DNA from: Stictocephala bisonia
Taxonomy: Eukaryota; Arthropoda; Insecta; Hemiptera; Membracidae
Direction of reading: 5' to 3'
Assembly (NCBI GenBank): GCA_035578905.1
Contig: JAQJVL010000309.1
Location: forward strand, 635,501-699,500
DNA: 64,000 nt
Shown here: positions 37,401 through 52,400 of the stretch, one piece after another
Layout of the letters: every line of letters starts with the position of its first letter
How positions within the stretch are numbered: position 1 is the first letter of the stretch
Translations under genes and position numbers: made by a program
The notes under the pieces: generated by a model
The model's input: only the letters and a program-made list of their open reading frames with translations
The model's database searches: none
What the model was told of the DNA's origin: nothing

Positions 37401-40400
37401 AGAGTCAGAAGACAATACAGACAATAGTCAACCACAGAAATTGTCTCATAGTGACGGTGTCAAATATCTCTAGGGGCTCTCCAATATCCAGGAGCAAGGG
37501 GCATCTGCCATGGACATCCTTTTCTCAAAAGACTACGTGAGGAAGCAGCTCGACAAAGGAATCAGTGTGAAAAACAGTCAAAAATAATAAAATTTTTGTT
37601 TAGTGGCATTTATTGGAACCCACATTATAATATAAGTTGACAAATCATGAATGTAATGCCTTAACCTAATCATAATAATTAAAATTGTGCAATATTTATA
37701 TACAGCTTGTATTTTTTATACATACTCCTTACAAAAATAATCCATATACACCCTATAATTCGACATTTCGATACTTCAACACCCCTTAAGTCCACAAATT
37801 GTTGAACTATCAAGGTTTTACTGTAATAATATTAGTTTGATTCATATGTTTTTTTCTAAACCAATGTGAACATTTTCATTTTGGTGTTGTTTTTCTAAAT
37901 CACTTCTGATTAATGTATTATAGGTTAATTACCTTCAATCTGCCAGTGATCCTTTAAATCCTCTTGGATTATGCGTTTCGGCATTTATGCCATCATCATA
38001 TCCTTAAATAAATATATTTGTTGTATAGTGTATTTTATTTTAATTTTACAAGACCATCAAGAATAAATTAAAAAATATTTCAAGTTCATTAAGGGTCGGA
38101 TGATGGTATAAAAGCCGAAACACGTAATCCAAGAGGATTTAAAGGATCACAGGAAAATTGGAGGTAATTAACCTATAATACATCAATGTGAAAAACATAT
38201 TATCACTATCACATACTCTAAAAAATTATTATAATTTAAGCTTTTATAGAAAAAATAAAATAGTATAGATGGTAAAAAAAGGCAAAATAAATAGACATAT
38301 CTTCTGCTTCTTACACAACATTTTAGCCTAAGTTCATAAACTAAAATGCTTTAATGTTTACAAATACTTATAATTTAAATTAAGAAAATTATAAATTTCA
38401 TACATTTTGTATACAATTTGAAAAATTTGCGGGCGAAGCCGCAAAGGGGGTGCTAGTTCATGAATATACATACATATATATATATACAGGGTGTTCAATT
38501 TATCTTTGCCACCATTGGGATCTTGGAAACCGCAAGAATAACAAGAAAGTTTAAATGGGGAACCTTTCTTCATTTTTGGTAAACATTAAAAATTCAAAAT
38601 AAAATTTAAAAAAATCGAGCCACCATTTTCCAATATGGCGGCCAACTTCAAAATTATAATGGAAACCCATATATTTTATTTTAGTTTTAAATCTGATTTT
38701 AAGACTTTTTTATTCTTTTATTTATTTTTTATATATAAACCTAATAGTTTTGGAGTTTATGGCTGACAAAGTTTAAAAATCAACTGATTTGTATTATTAT
38801 CTTTACAGTGAATTATATGGAATTATAACTTATTATGGTAGTAATAATAGATAAATAGATAGAAAAGTACTTTACTAAACATTTGTTGATCCTACATTAA
38901 ACATTACAGATTATATCATATTAGAATAAACATAATACTCTTATTTTTTTGTAAATTGTCTGAAACAAAAGAAATATCCGCTGCATAGAAGCCATGGTCA
39001 ATGACCATCGACTGGTTGGCTATAGTTATTACTCCACAAAAATATAAACAGCTGTAAATATAACTAACAAAATAATTAAATGCATAGTAAACATTTATAT
39101 GGTAATAAATCTATACACATTTCAAATCAAATACGCTTCTAAATATGAAATTAAACAATTAATTATATATAACAGAAATAATATCTTTATTATAGATGGT
39201 AGTGATAATAAATAAAGACTGATACAGTAAACTTTCTTTTATCTGGACTAATGTGGCAGTATCCCAATCCAGATACATATAAATCTGGATACAAAAATAT
39301 AAGATAAAAATTGGGTAAATATTGGTAAAAGACGCCTACATGGTATAATAGGCAATGTACGCTTCACAGGAGCCTGTGGCCTTACTTCATTTGCGTGAGA
39401 ATATTCTGGGGTCTGAAAGAATGCCCGATAAAATACGTCACCATTACTAAACTTGACCAAAGTCAGTCTTTTTATGGAAATGAAAAAACCTAATCTAAAG
39501 GAATTCATACAATAGCCTACATTCCGTTGGCTATTCTTGTGACTAAGATAGTCTGGACAATGATAAACGTCTGAATAGGAAGGTCATATGAATAAACCAG
39601 CTTTATACGATATAAAATAGCGTTTAATAACGTTTACTGTCACACTAGAAAGTATTTATTCAGCACTATTCAGTATTCTACATATTCATAAACGTACTAT
39701 AATCATAAATGTTTACATATGCAACTCAGCAACACCTAATAGAAACAATAAATAGCGTGCAACATGACAGCTAGCTATGCTAGCGCTCCGTGTAAATCGC
39801 CCAAGAACAAATACAATACAGAATGCTGTGTACTGGGAACTATACCTGCACGTGTGCTTGTCTATCACTATACGCAAGCAACACGGCTGTAATGAGTTTA
39901 TTGCCTGCACTGCCATGAGAGATGTTAGTGTTTCTATGGAGGTGAAACAACTTTAGAAAACAAACATTCACCATTCATCGGATCGGTCAGCTGATCCATA
40001 TAAACCGGAATCTGGATAATGTGGGCCCAGATAAAACAAGGTTTACTGTATTAAGTTAAAAATTACATTTATTAAACTTCATATTTAATGCATTTAACAT
40101 TCCTTTTATAATATTAGTATTTTTCAAGATGTTCAAATAAGAGTTCTTTGATATTAACAGCTGTTTATTTTCTAGTATTCAGAGTCAGCTGATTATGTTT
40201 ACTGTTACTCATTGTTGGCTTGATGTATTTACTGCTATTGTTTTTGTATAACATACAGTCAATAATTAGTGCTCGTCGTTTGTGAAGTGTTATTGTTTTT
40301 TACTTTGTTGTCCAGTTTTTTATTTAAGTGTTAAATTATATTGCATTTTAATAAGTTAATAGTTTATACATAATCTTTTGATTACTAATCTCATTTGTAT

Positions 40401-43400
40401 ACGTTATCATGTTTTTATATATTTAAAATATTAAGTAAATTAATAAGAAGTTATTTAACACAAACATTCTGTATTTTAGCAAGCATTCATTATATAAACA
40501 TCAAAACAACAATGTTTGATTTCATAACAAATAACATGATTTGCAGGCACAATTAATAACATATGTGACACGTGGCTTTCTGTAATAATGACAAACTAGA
40601 CATGGTAGAAGTTTATTTTTAAGTAATAAAAACTGTACTTTGGCAGTAACGATATATCAAGAAAGGTATCCTGGAAGATTGTAACTAAGTGTTTCTGATG
40701 TCAAGCGTGCAAAACAATCTACCACCATGCATGCATGCATCTTAGAAAATATGTCTTCTATTGTTGGAATAGGTTAATGTTCATCCTTAATTCAGTGTCA
40801 CCTTGTAATAGCACAAATTCTAACGGAACTGTTTGGTTTAACGACTGGAACAATTGATGTGCCCCAATCCAACATTTCTACTTGTGTAATAATACCTAAA
40901 TCTTCTAGCCTCTTTAGCTCATTTTGTACTCTGTCTTTTAATGCATATGGCATATGTCTAGGATTGATGTAAATTGGTAGAGTAGCATGTTTCATCCTGA
41001 AATGGCCCAGTTCATTTGGTATTTTTCCATATGTATTATGGAATCATTAAATTATCCAGTTCGGGAACACTGTTTTCCTTGATTCCTGTTTTCAGTGTAC
41101 GAATATCTGCTGGATCGAGCTGAATTTCTCTTATCCAGTCTCTTCAAAATATTGAATCTACCTTTTTGTTCATGATGTAAAGTTTACCAATAAAGGACTC
41201 ATTACAATAATCAATATTTAAAAAATATTACTCCTTTTGGCTTAATTATTTCATCTGTATAGGTCCGGAGTTGAACATTAGTATTAAAAATTCTTTTGTT
41301 ATATTCAGAAGTTTGAATATATCTTATGATATAACACTGAGTGCTGCTCCAGTATACAGTTCCACTGATGTTAATCTTCCTTCTAGTTCTACTTCAATCA
41401 TAAATTTCTTGTTTGATTTTAAGTTCAGCTGGAATATTTCATGTGTATCATCTGTACCTTCACCAGTTTCTTCAGATTGTTTTATTTCCTACCTAACTTC
41501 TTCAATCAAACTCGTGACAAGTGTCCAATTCTTTTACAGTAATTACATTCAGTAGAATTAAATCTACACTCAGCTCTATGTGAATCATCTCCACATCTGT
41601 AACTTTTGTTTTTAAGATTCTCAAATAGTAATTGATAATCAGGAGAAGTATGCTGATTCATCATTGCTTTGTTCATTCTCATATCGTTCGTGGACTGAAT
41701 GTTCTTCTTCGTTATTTGGTGAATTTCGTTTTTATGGTTGATTGCTGTACTTTCGTGTTTTGCTAATTCTAATGTTGTTGCCTTTTCTATCACTTTATTA
41801 AATGTTTGCAGTAAAGTATCTTGTAGTAACAAAACGCGAATATCATCGCCTTTTAATCCCTTTATAAACTGCACGTGTAGTAGTGTGTCAGAAACCGATT
41901 TATTGCATTTTGTACAAGTAAATTGGCAGGCAACACCTATTTTCTTGAGAGCAGAAGCATATTCCTAAATAGATTCTTCTCTCAATTGAGTTTGTGTTAT
42001 GAATTTATGTGGACGAACCCAAATACTAGGTTTTGGCTCTACTTTGGCCATTAACAAATGAATAAGTTCCTCGTAGGTTTTGTTCAGTGGAAGGGCGGGA
42101 ATACAAGCATCATAAAGTTGTTCATGCAATTGTGGAGTAATGGTTTGTAAAAACAAATTTAACTTAACTGTTGAGCTAATGTCTCCACTAAAACGAATGT
42201 AGTTTTCAAAATGTCTTGTGAAATTCTGAAAACTCTCGTCTGGTGTATACGGTTGAAAAGGAACGGTCGAAGTATAACAATGAGGACCTTCCGCTGTCTG
42301 CATGTGATTTTCATACTTTTTAACTTCTGATTCAAGGTACAGCTTTGTAGATTCGTAAATATCTTCTAAGTGCCATTTTACTTCCAATTTATTGCTAGAT
42401 AACTCAATGTCTGATTGTATTGTTTCAATTTCTATCCGTATATAAGTTATTTTCTTTTGAAAAAGTGTACAAGTTTCATAAGATAGTTCAGTTACATGTA
42501 TATCATTCTTCAATTTGTTCGTCCGCAGTTCAAGTGTATGTATATTCTGGTCTGGTACAGACTTCTTAATATTCTGGTCTATTAAAGTCTCTTTTGGTTA
42601 AAAAAAAAAATCAAAGTCAAAACTCCTTTATTCATCAACCGTACAGTTACAGATTTGAACAGTGTCAAGCAAAACACAATAAGTTTTTCTACATCAGTAT
42701 TAAGGCTAGTCTTATTTAGTACTTACAATACAAGAAATTAAGTACAGTGTATTTATTAAAATTAATTATTATATTATCTCGAAGAATTTATCCAATGAAT
42801 AAACAGGATGTTTTATTAAGTACTCCTTTATAGTTTTTTGAAGTTTATCCTTATCTTTTAAAGTTTTAATATTTGCTGGTAGATATTTTAAACATTTTGC
42901 TCCCATAACTACAGGTTTTTTGTTATACATTTCTAGATTATGTTTTTTAGTGCCTAATTTGAATCTGGTATTGTATTTATGCTCCAGTATGTTCTGCTCA
43001 TCGTACTTAACTAAATACATGATTGATTCTAAAATATAGAGGTTGTACACAGTCAAAATATTCAACTCTGAAAACAGATGTTTTACTGATTCTCTCCTTT
43101 TTAGCACCATCATAGTTCTAATAGCTTTTTTTTGTAATTTTAAAATTCGGTCCAAATTTGATTTTTTGTAGAACCATACATACATATTCCATATGAAATA
43201 TGTGAATGAATCAAGGAAAAATACACCTGCCTCAACACACTTAAACTACACAATTTTGACATTTTCCTTAATGCATACAGCCCAGATGAAATTTTATTTA
43301 TTATATGCTCAATATGTAAGTCCCAACTTAAATTGTTGTCAATAATCAATCCTAAAAAGGTTGTGTGTTCCGTCACGGCAATTTTGTTTTTTTCAATGAA

Positions 43401-46400
43401 TATATTTGGATAGTGGACAAATTTTGATTGCTTGGTTTTAAAAGAAATGCATTTGGTTTTTGATGGATTAAGTAGGAGATTCTTTTTGGTTAAGTTATTT
43501 TTTTTTTTTTTTTTATTTAATATGATTGTGGAATTTGAATCTGCTTTACTTGTATCACTGCTTGATACAAGTAGATTCGCATCATCTGCATATAGACAGA
43601 ATTTTATATCTTCGGTTACATAATTTTCTAATCCGCCTATGTAACATATAAAGAGCAGTGGCCCCAATATTGAGCCCTGGGGTACTCCAAAACGATTTTT
43701 TAGTGTCTTTGAAACAAACTTTTTTTATGAAACGCCCATCATTAAAAGACAGCTCTACATACTGGTACCGGTCATACAGATAAGATTGAAACCATTTACT
43801 TTCCTTATTTTGGATTCCTAAGCTATGAAGCTTATTTATCATAGTGTCGTGATTCACACTGTCAAAGGCACGGGTTAAATCCATAAAAATGCCAACTGAT
43901 TTTTTACCTTTATCCAGTTCATCAATTACACCCCATCCTTGGGGATGTTTTACCATCCCATCCTCCTTGTCACTTTCATATATTTAAAATATTAAGTAAA
44001 TTTATAAGAAGTTATTTAACACAAACATTCTGTATTTTAGCAAGCATTCATTATATAAACATCAAAACAACAATGTTCGATTTCATAAACAAATAACATG
44101 ATTTGCAGGCATAATTAATAACATATGTGGCACGTTGCTTTCTGTAATAATGACAAACTAGTCATGGTAGAAGTTTATTTTTAAAATAAAAACTGTACTT
44201 TGGCAGCAATGATTTATCAAGAAAGGTATCCAGGAAGATTTACCTATCCAAAAATACATTTCCACTCTTGTAAAAACCTTAAGAGACAGTGGATCTTTTG
44301 TGAAAAAATGTGAGCGTCGTCCTTCGGCTTTATCCGAAGACACCCAAATAAACATAGGCATATTTTGAAGCTAATCCTACTGCATCTATCAGAGAAGTAG
44401 CGAGAATATCTGAGGTATTGGTCAGTTCAGTTGTTAAGGCACTCAAGAGGTACAAATACCATCTGTATAACTCAAGAGGCTTACTGAAGCACTTGGCCTG
44501 CGCGTGAGGGGAATATACTAGGAGTGGAGGGGAAGGCAGTCTCACCAATGATATACCCCTCCACCATGTCACTGATCTCAGTCATGTTGCAAGTCGAGCT
44601 ACTGTCGAGGACTCACGAGTCTGGGAGCGAGGGTTGCAGGCGCCAGGGAAAGTTATCGTTATTATCGGCTAGTGTTGGGCGGGTTGCGTTCTGGTCGCTC
44701 CCAGACTCGTGAGTCCTCGACAGTACTCTTGCACTGTCAGACCACGTTAAAAATGTATGTGAGAAAATACACTGGATTGCCTGTAAGATTGATATATATA
44801 CAAAGGTATAATCTGGTCGGTTACTTAGGTGGAAGCAAGCCTCTGTGGTTTTTGATGGGTTAGGATTTAGCTTCCATGTTCTAAAATATTCTTCAAGGGA
44901 TTCAATGTGTGTTTCTTAAGTCCTTGTGCTGATAAGCTAAAACAATATCATCAGCATAAATACATTTTCTAGACATTGTGATTGGGATATTAGTGGTATA
45001 CACTGTGAACAAAATTTGAGCAACTGCAGACCCCTGTGGCAGACTATCTTTCAGCTGTTTAAAAGAGCTTTCCTCATGACCAAGATAACTTTTATTAACC
45101 TGGCACCAAGTACTGACTGACTCCAAAAGTCGCAAAAGAAAGGAACTGGGAAGGAGGCTGTAGAACTTTAACAACAAACCTTTGCTTCATACTCTCAGGG
45201 GTGTCAGTTGGCTTTTTCTTAATTAATTCAAGTTGTAAACAGTGGCGTAGCCACGGGGGGAGGGGTTTCGGGTTACAAACCCTCTTGAGATTTAAAATAG
45301 GCCCCTAAATGAGTAAGTAGGCCTCAATAAATAAATTGATAATAACGGTTGTTCTGAAGGTAAAAATAGTTCTCATCTGTGAAGACAAAATAATGTTATC
45401 GATAGAAAAAAACCTATACTCTGTTGAATGTTTACGATAAATCATATTTTACAACATATCCGGTAAGACATGATAGATAGAAAACTACGTTCCGAGCCCA
45501 TCCGTTGCGTCTGTGCTATGACAAGGCCTGCGCGAAAGGTGGTACTTGCGCATACGCTTTTGTCATACCATAGTCAGTTGATCAACAGTTTAGCCAACCA
45601 TACAACCCTTATTAATGCCTCAAGAGTGACAATGATGTACAACACTTTGTCCATGCTCTACACCATTACTGACTTCTCTTTCATGTTTACATTTGTAAAT
45701 ATTGTCATACATTGTGTTGTTGTTATTTAAGGTTTTAATTAATCAATAAGTGGTCTCTTCTAAAATTAAACACAATTATAAAAGTGGCATAGAAAAGGAA
45801 CAAGAGAAAAAAAGAGGGATAAAACATCAACCACACATTTTAAGTTAATGGCTGCTTGGTTGCACAGACCAAAGACAGATGGAAATGAAGGTAACTACAA
45901 TAAAGTGTTATTAAAAAATAGTATACATTAAAAGAACACTGTTAACAATTTAAATTAGTATGAAGGATGTTACTGTTTTATTGCTTTATTTAACTAAGGC
46001 CTATTGTTGACAGGACATAAATTACTATAAACACCAAAACAAGTGTGGTGCAACCGATAGTCTTGAAATTAAATGTTACATTCCAAGTTTAGCAGGTATA
46101 CAAACTCAAAGGTGCTATGTAGAAACAAGAAACCCAGAATATTATTTCAGAATAGCCGTATCATACCATTCTTGGATGGATTCATACAACAACAATCTAG
46201 TTACATTGACCACAAAGTCATTTTAAAATCATTTCAATGCCTCTTGCCACCAAAAGACAAGTTTACATTGTTTGAAGAGGACGATAAGGAAGTGAAACAA
46301 CTTGTTGACAAGTATTCCACAGATGTTGGTTGCAGTGAGGATACTGCACTATGGGAGATTTCGGTATGGTAGAGTAATGTAAATCAAAAGAAAAAATACC

Positions 46401-49400
46401 TAAAGAATGCTTTTGAAGCGTTGGTATATGTGACAAAACTACTCTACCAGCAGTTCACATATTACTGAAAATATTTACCATGCTGCCAGTAACAACTGCT
46501 ACGAGTGAAAGGTCTTTTTCGACGTTGAGAAGACTAAAGTCCTACCTCAGAAACACAACAAATGAGACACGTTTAAGTGGCTTGGCTTAGCTCAATGTCC
46601 ATCGTGAGATTTTTATCAAAAGAAACGATGTGCTGGATGAGTTTTCATTAAATCCACATGGAATAGATTTTGTTTTGTAGCTTTGATGGGACAGGTGGTT
46701 GTAACTTGTAAAATTGTATGAGTTATTATTGCAGTGAAAATAAACACTAATATTACAACAGAAATTGTAAAATTAATTTGAAACCAATATTATTTGATAA
46801 ATTGACACTCTAAAGTAATACTTGTACTTTCTCCCATATGCTTTAGCATAGAGAAAGTATTGTGATCATCAAAAAACATTTTTATTACAAGTTGGTCTAA
46901 AAATCCATTTTAGGGCACCCTGAACCCAAAAAAGGTTTTTTTTTTTTTGTTTTTTTTTGTGGTGTCTGTCCGTATGTGTGTTTGTGTACTTCACTGGAGA
47001 CCAAACAGATGGGTCGATTTTTATGAAATTTAGCATGTAGGTATGGGTGTATTTAGCCAATATATCCAGACGGTTTTTTCACTTTTTTGAAATTTTAGTT
47101 TTTGAAGTTATACTTCTTTGCGCCCGTTGTATACTTTTGGGATGGGGTGTTGGTCGAGAAACCACGTCACGCGTTTTGCGTGATACGTTGGGTGTGGCTT
47201 AACGTACGTGGGACCTAGCATACTAGAAGCCGTGAATCGGCCCGCATAGTAAGCCACGCCTTACGTCCTTTTGTCAGGAACTACTTGACTGCAGTTCTCA
47301 CATGGCCAGAAAGAAGAAACTCGTGATGTACATTCGTTGCGCTCAGTTGTTCTTATCCATTTTTATCTTGCTTTCTGTATTGTGAACATACCACGTTGAA
47401 TTTTATTAATATTAAAAAACTGGAATTATTAACTTTGCCGTAGTGAATGTTGTGTGTGATAAGTCTATAATTTAGTACACAAAGAAACTAATAGTGAGTA
47501 ATGTGATGTGACCGTACTAATATAGTCACTTCTCACATGGATGTTCATTCAAGGGCATCAGAATCTCTTGTTGCAGCACAGTCTGCTATTGGAGAAATTT
47601 GAATCAGTAAATGCGTTCCACAAAGTGGTCGAGAATTCGTAGTTGTGGCAATATACATCTCCCCTGATAAAACTGTGAACCAAATCATAAAGTTCATTCA
47701 TCAAAACTTATTAATTTATACTGCAGAAGGTTCCACACTGCTCGGTGAAAATTTTCATGAAATCCCAAAGATAATGAGCGGCGATTTCAACATCAATTTT
47801 TCCGATGAAAAAACAGGGCCATTGATACATTTCCTAAAAGACAAGCTAGACTTGGTAATGTCGAATGATAAGAACTAAAGTACGACCAGATACGGAACGA
47901 CCATCGATGCTGTTTTAGTAGATATCTTGAGAAGTTTTAAACTAGAATATTTGTTAGTTACTTTAGTTATAATAAACCGATTGTGTCTTTCTTGGAATAC
48001 AGTACAATTTCTAATGAGGAACCAGAAAATAACCAAGATGAAAGAATGTTTATAGAAGAAATTACTGATAATATATAGGAGTATAGTATAATGATGAAGC
48101 TACTATATTGGAGCGAAGTATATTGAATAACAGAGAAAATTGTCTTGTATTTCATTTATATATCCTGCCTATCTGTGGGTGTGTGCAAACGGCCAAAGAA
48201 GTATAACTTCCCCCGTCTGGTCCGACGCAGACAATGTGTTTTTTTTTATTTTTATGGGCAAAAACATACAAAAATGAAACTTTCTCAAAAACGGCTTTAT
48301 TAATTTTAATTAAATTTTCAGGAAATATTTGAATTACAATTGAAATATTTGAGTAAAAACCGCATGTCCTTAACTTTAATAGTTTTTGAGTTATAACATT
48401 TTTTTATTTGCAAAAACATAGAAAAATGCATACTGTTCAAGCTTTATTCTATCAATTTTGATTAAATTTTCAGTAAAGATGCAATTACAGTTAAAATATG
48501 TTGGTTACTACCACACTAATTTGGGGCTGGACACCAACGGCCGGAAGCCACAGCTCAAGTTGTTGTAGGTTGTTTACATGAACTCTGGATATGTGATTAA
48601 TTGAACAGCTGCTTTTGAAGAATATTTTTTCCATACTTTTATGTAAATAAAATAAGTGTTTCGTCTGTACATTCCTTAGAAATGTAATTAATTGAACATC
48701 TGTTTTTATTTAGATAACAAAGGGAAAGGGAGAAAGTTTGTGCCAGTTACCTGTTACCCTTTATTATATTTTGCATTAAAATTTGTTAACAACTATTTTT
48801 TATAATTAATATTTTAACAATATACAAAAGTAGTTCTAAGTTTATAATCAAAGGATTCGTAAAAGCAATGATTTAATATTTTATTTCAACCAATTTATAT
48901 ATTGTACTTTATTTTAATAAATACTTGTTCAAAATAACTGTTTTTGAGCCTCAAATCACGTTTTTAACATAACAAATTTAAAACTGTTCATAGAGACCCC
49001 CCTTGCCCTGGGGGATATTCCATACCCCCCCGACACTCCGGAAGGGCCCCAAAATCTTTGGTAAACCCTCCCCATTCCAAAATCCTGGCTACGCTACTGC
49101 TTGTAAAGCACATGTTTGTCAGAAGGGTGGCGGGCTGACTATCCATTTAGCTATATTAGAGGCCTTTGGGTGGAGCATTTCTCTTTAATTTGTAGATTTA
49201 CCAATAATTTTCTTAAATGTGACCACACCCTTCTACTGCTGTGAGTAAAGTTTATATTTTCAACAGTTTTAATCCATTTTTCACTCCTGGCACTGTTAAG
49301 AGAGAGAGAGAGAGAGCAGCAACAGATTAACTGTGTTAGAGAGTTTCCAATTAAACTCTTTGCAAAGATCATCTGATACCCTCTTTCATCCTGGTATATA

Positions 49401-52400
49401 CTCATTTCTGTACCCTCTTGGTATGCAAGTTTTAGCAATGGACAAGACGAGATTTTTGAAACAATCATAGTTTCTTATTATAGGAGGAATGAACCTGATA
49501 CTATCATCAAGCTTGGTGATAAAGACCTCCCAGTATGCTTCATTGAAATTCCATCTATGCCTTCCTAAAGATCGAACTATGGGAATTTGGATCCATAATG
49601 AAACCAGTACTGGCTTATGTTGAGAATGGGGAAAAACAACAAGAACTTTCCTCCTAATTGGCTTTGGTCTTAATGATTGTTCACATATGAGTAGGAGCTG
49701 AAGAAGGTGAGAAACCTCGATGCCAATGAGCTGAATAAAAAGTGGCTGAATCTTTAGCATGAAATATCAGGAAAAGGTCATTCATTTCAGCCAAGTCAGC
49801 AAGCTTTCTGTCATTCTAATCGTCGGTGTTGTAGCCCAATTGGCTATGGTGAATGTTAAAGTACCTATATAGAGGAAAGGGTATTCAAAACTTGGTAAAA
49901 TCCTATCATCAGGCCAGGTTTAGAGGCTTATAAACATGAACTATTGTAGTTTCTATCATCTGGATTTCCAAAACAAAGATGCCACCATCAGAGCTTTTGT
50001 GGTTAAATTGATCGTCTACTGATGTTGGTATTGACAAGTATTCTTATCCTTTTTTTTAAGTAAAGACAGTTTTTGTATCCATTTAGATAGTGCAACAGAA
50101 GAGGTTCACACACAATTGCTTGTAGCTTGTTTTGGTGGTCACAGAGATTTGTTGTAGCTTTCCTGGTATGAGTCTCTGTTTGTTGTGGCTACATACTAGA
50201 TTTATTTAACTATATCTACTAAGAGGTTAATATTAGATATACAAATCAATGGGAAACATATAAAGAAGGCATAGTGAATTGCTATGCCTTGAAACCCCAG
50301 CTAATGTATAGATGTTGTCTGCTCATAAGTATAAACATTTACAAAGGTATAATAAAGATGTGTGGACAAAATATAAATAACAGATATAAATAAAATGAAA
50401 TAGGCTATAAATAAATTAAACTAGTCTAGTTTGAAATTAATAACAATATTTTCCAGGGAAAGCACTTCCTTTCTTCGTTCTGTCTTGCAAATATTCAACC
50501 ACTTTGTAGTTAGTCTTTGCTATAAAATTATTTTATAATATTAAAATTTGCTTATTACTAATGCAAGAAATATGGTAAGAAATCTTGTTTTTTAAATCGT
50601 ATATAGTGGGCTTTTGAAAATAAATATAAATTGTTGTTGGGATATTGAAATCTTAAATTGTTTCTTTTGTTAAAATTGTGGATGAAATTAAACTTATGAA
50701 ATAAATTAGGTCATCACAAACAAGGATAATCAACTCATAAATACGAGTATATATGGTCATATTGAAATTTCAAACTGTCTGAACAATGGTTGACAGCTAA
50801 TTCTTTTATTTCTTTATGTTCTTAATGTACTTTATTATACAATGAATAATTTATTACAGTCATTTTGTGGTCCCCAAACAACAATTCCATTTCATTATAT
50901 TAATATTGTCTCAACACAGGCATAATGTACTGCTAAAGCTGTGCCTAGAGATGTTCATTGTGCTAAAGTACTGAGAAAATAATGAAAGCTATTTAATTGG
51001 TTAGCTAAATAAGGAATATAGAAATTCCATTTTAGGTTTGTATCAAAGTGGAGTCCAAGAAATTTGTGGAAATCAACAACATCAAGTTCAGTGGCATTAA
51101 CAATTAACAAGTCCTCGCGCGGGGTGTTCAAAACACTCAGAGTGAGGGGAATTTTGTCATAATTCAAAGTGTCATAACTTGCCCATCCTTCAGTACCTTC
51201 AAACTACAGCCTGAGAGTCATGCCAAATCTGTTTTCATTAGTTTGTGGTGAGTTATTGATCCATCACGTGCTGTCAAAGTCTGGGGTGTCCTACTATTGT
51301 ACTATTGAGGTACTATACGTTTGAGAAGCATTTATGTGCATAAATTGTACTTACTATTGATGTACCAAATGAAAATGTATTTAAAAATCGTATTGTAGAA
51401 CAAAATTGAACTTATATTATATGATATTAAACATAAAACAAAAGGAAACAAAACATTCAAAATTTATTATTGCATCAAATATAAAAGTGACTATTTTGTA
51501 AAAAATATGCATACTTTTGCAATTTATTATTTTTATTAGTGTAAATATTAAACAAATATTTAAATGGTACACAACTAGTTAGATGTTAATTATAAAAACT
51601 CAATTTCTAAAAAAGTAAAGTAATTATAACTATAGGTTACATTTAGTATGGGGAGTTTCAAACACCCCGCGCAGGACTTGATGTTACAAATAGCCGCTCG
51701 AGTACTTAAAGGTTAAAATTGTTTATTAAATGTCTTTTTGTGATCGTTAGGTTTTAAGTTAATGATATTTGTCTTGTAAGTGTTGAGGATTAATCCATTG
51801 TTTTATAACTGTGATTCAAATTTCCGTGATCAAACCTAACGGAACAATATGTTTATATTCTTGTTATAAGTGATTTTTTTTCTTTTTGAACTTTAGGATT
51901 TATGTATCTAAAATAATCTCCTTTAGCTACATAGGTTATTTTATTTTTCATCCTACATTAGATTCCTTATAAACTACCCCACCATTGTCTTTAAATTTAA
52001 TTTAACGTTTGTGTACAACTTGTTAAATTTAATTTAACTACTATCTTTAATTAACAGCTTTTAAGATTAGCAACTGTTAGTTGCTTTTATACATGTTTGG
52101 GCAATATCTTCTAAATAATTTAACTATTAGTTTCATTTTATTGCTCCAATTAAAAAATAAATAAATTCTATAATTTTAGAGATTTTCCAGTTGTATTTTT
52201 TAAAAGAGCAATAACAAGTATACCTGTTTAATTGATCTTTAAAAACTTAAGTCTTTACAATAAGTAAGAAGCATTGGCCTTCAAAGTATCTGTAATGTGA
52301 TGATAAATTTAGATTAATATCTAAATGTTTTGTGTTTATCCTTAAAAGCATTTTTTTATCCAATATTGGTTTGCTAGACCCTTCATAGCATCAATTTTCA

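Larger units (their letters stand above)
45240..49099 (+). mobile_element. hAT DNA transposon (3.86 kb), inactive, inserted in a LINE
   Basis: Left end CAGTGGCGTAGCCACGG, right end CCTGGCTACGCTACTG, inverted with one mismatch in 14. Flanking 8-mers GTTGTAAA (45232-45239) and CTTGTAAA (49100-49107) match at 7 of 8, a decayed hAT target duplication. It holds a hAT transposase relic and, to its right, an unrelated endonuclease-domain fragment, so part of its length is a later insertion. Confidence 0.88.
44810..50260 (-). pseudogene. LINE (endonuclease + RT) split by a hAT element
   Basis: From about 50250 on the minus strand: degenerate endonuclease ([24 protein letters not shown], 50160-50050), [50 protein letters not shown], then [30 protein letters not shown] to about 49150. 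After the hAT (45240-49099) it resumes as [20 protein letters not shown], catalytic [16 protein letters not shown] and [14 protein letters not shown] to about 44810. The RT palm before PQGS is mostly lacking. Stops and frame breaks throughout. Clade uncertain (Jockey/I-like by motif). Confidence 0.8.

Noticed and set aside
40417..44241. Gypsy element with LTRs formed by the 264-bp direct repeats
   Set aside because: The repeats encode mariner-transposase N-terminal sequence, lack TG...CA ends, and the enclosed block includes an unrelated LINE.
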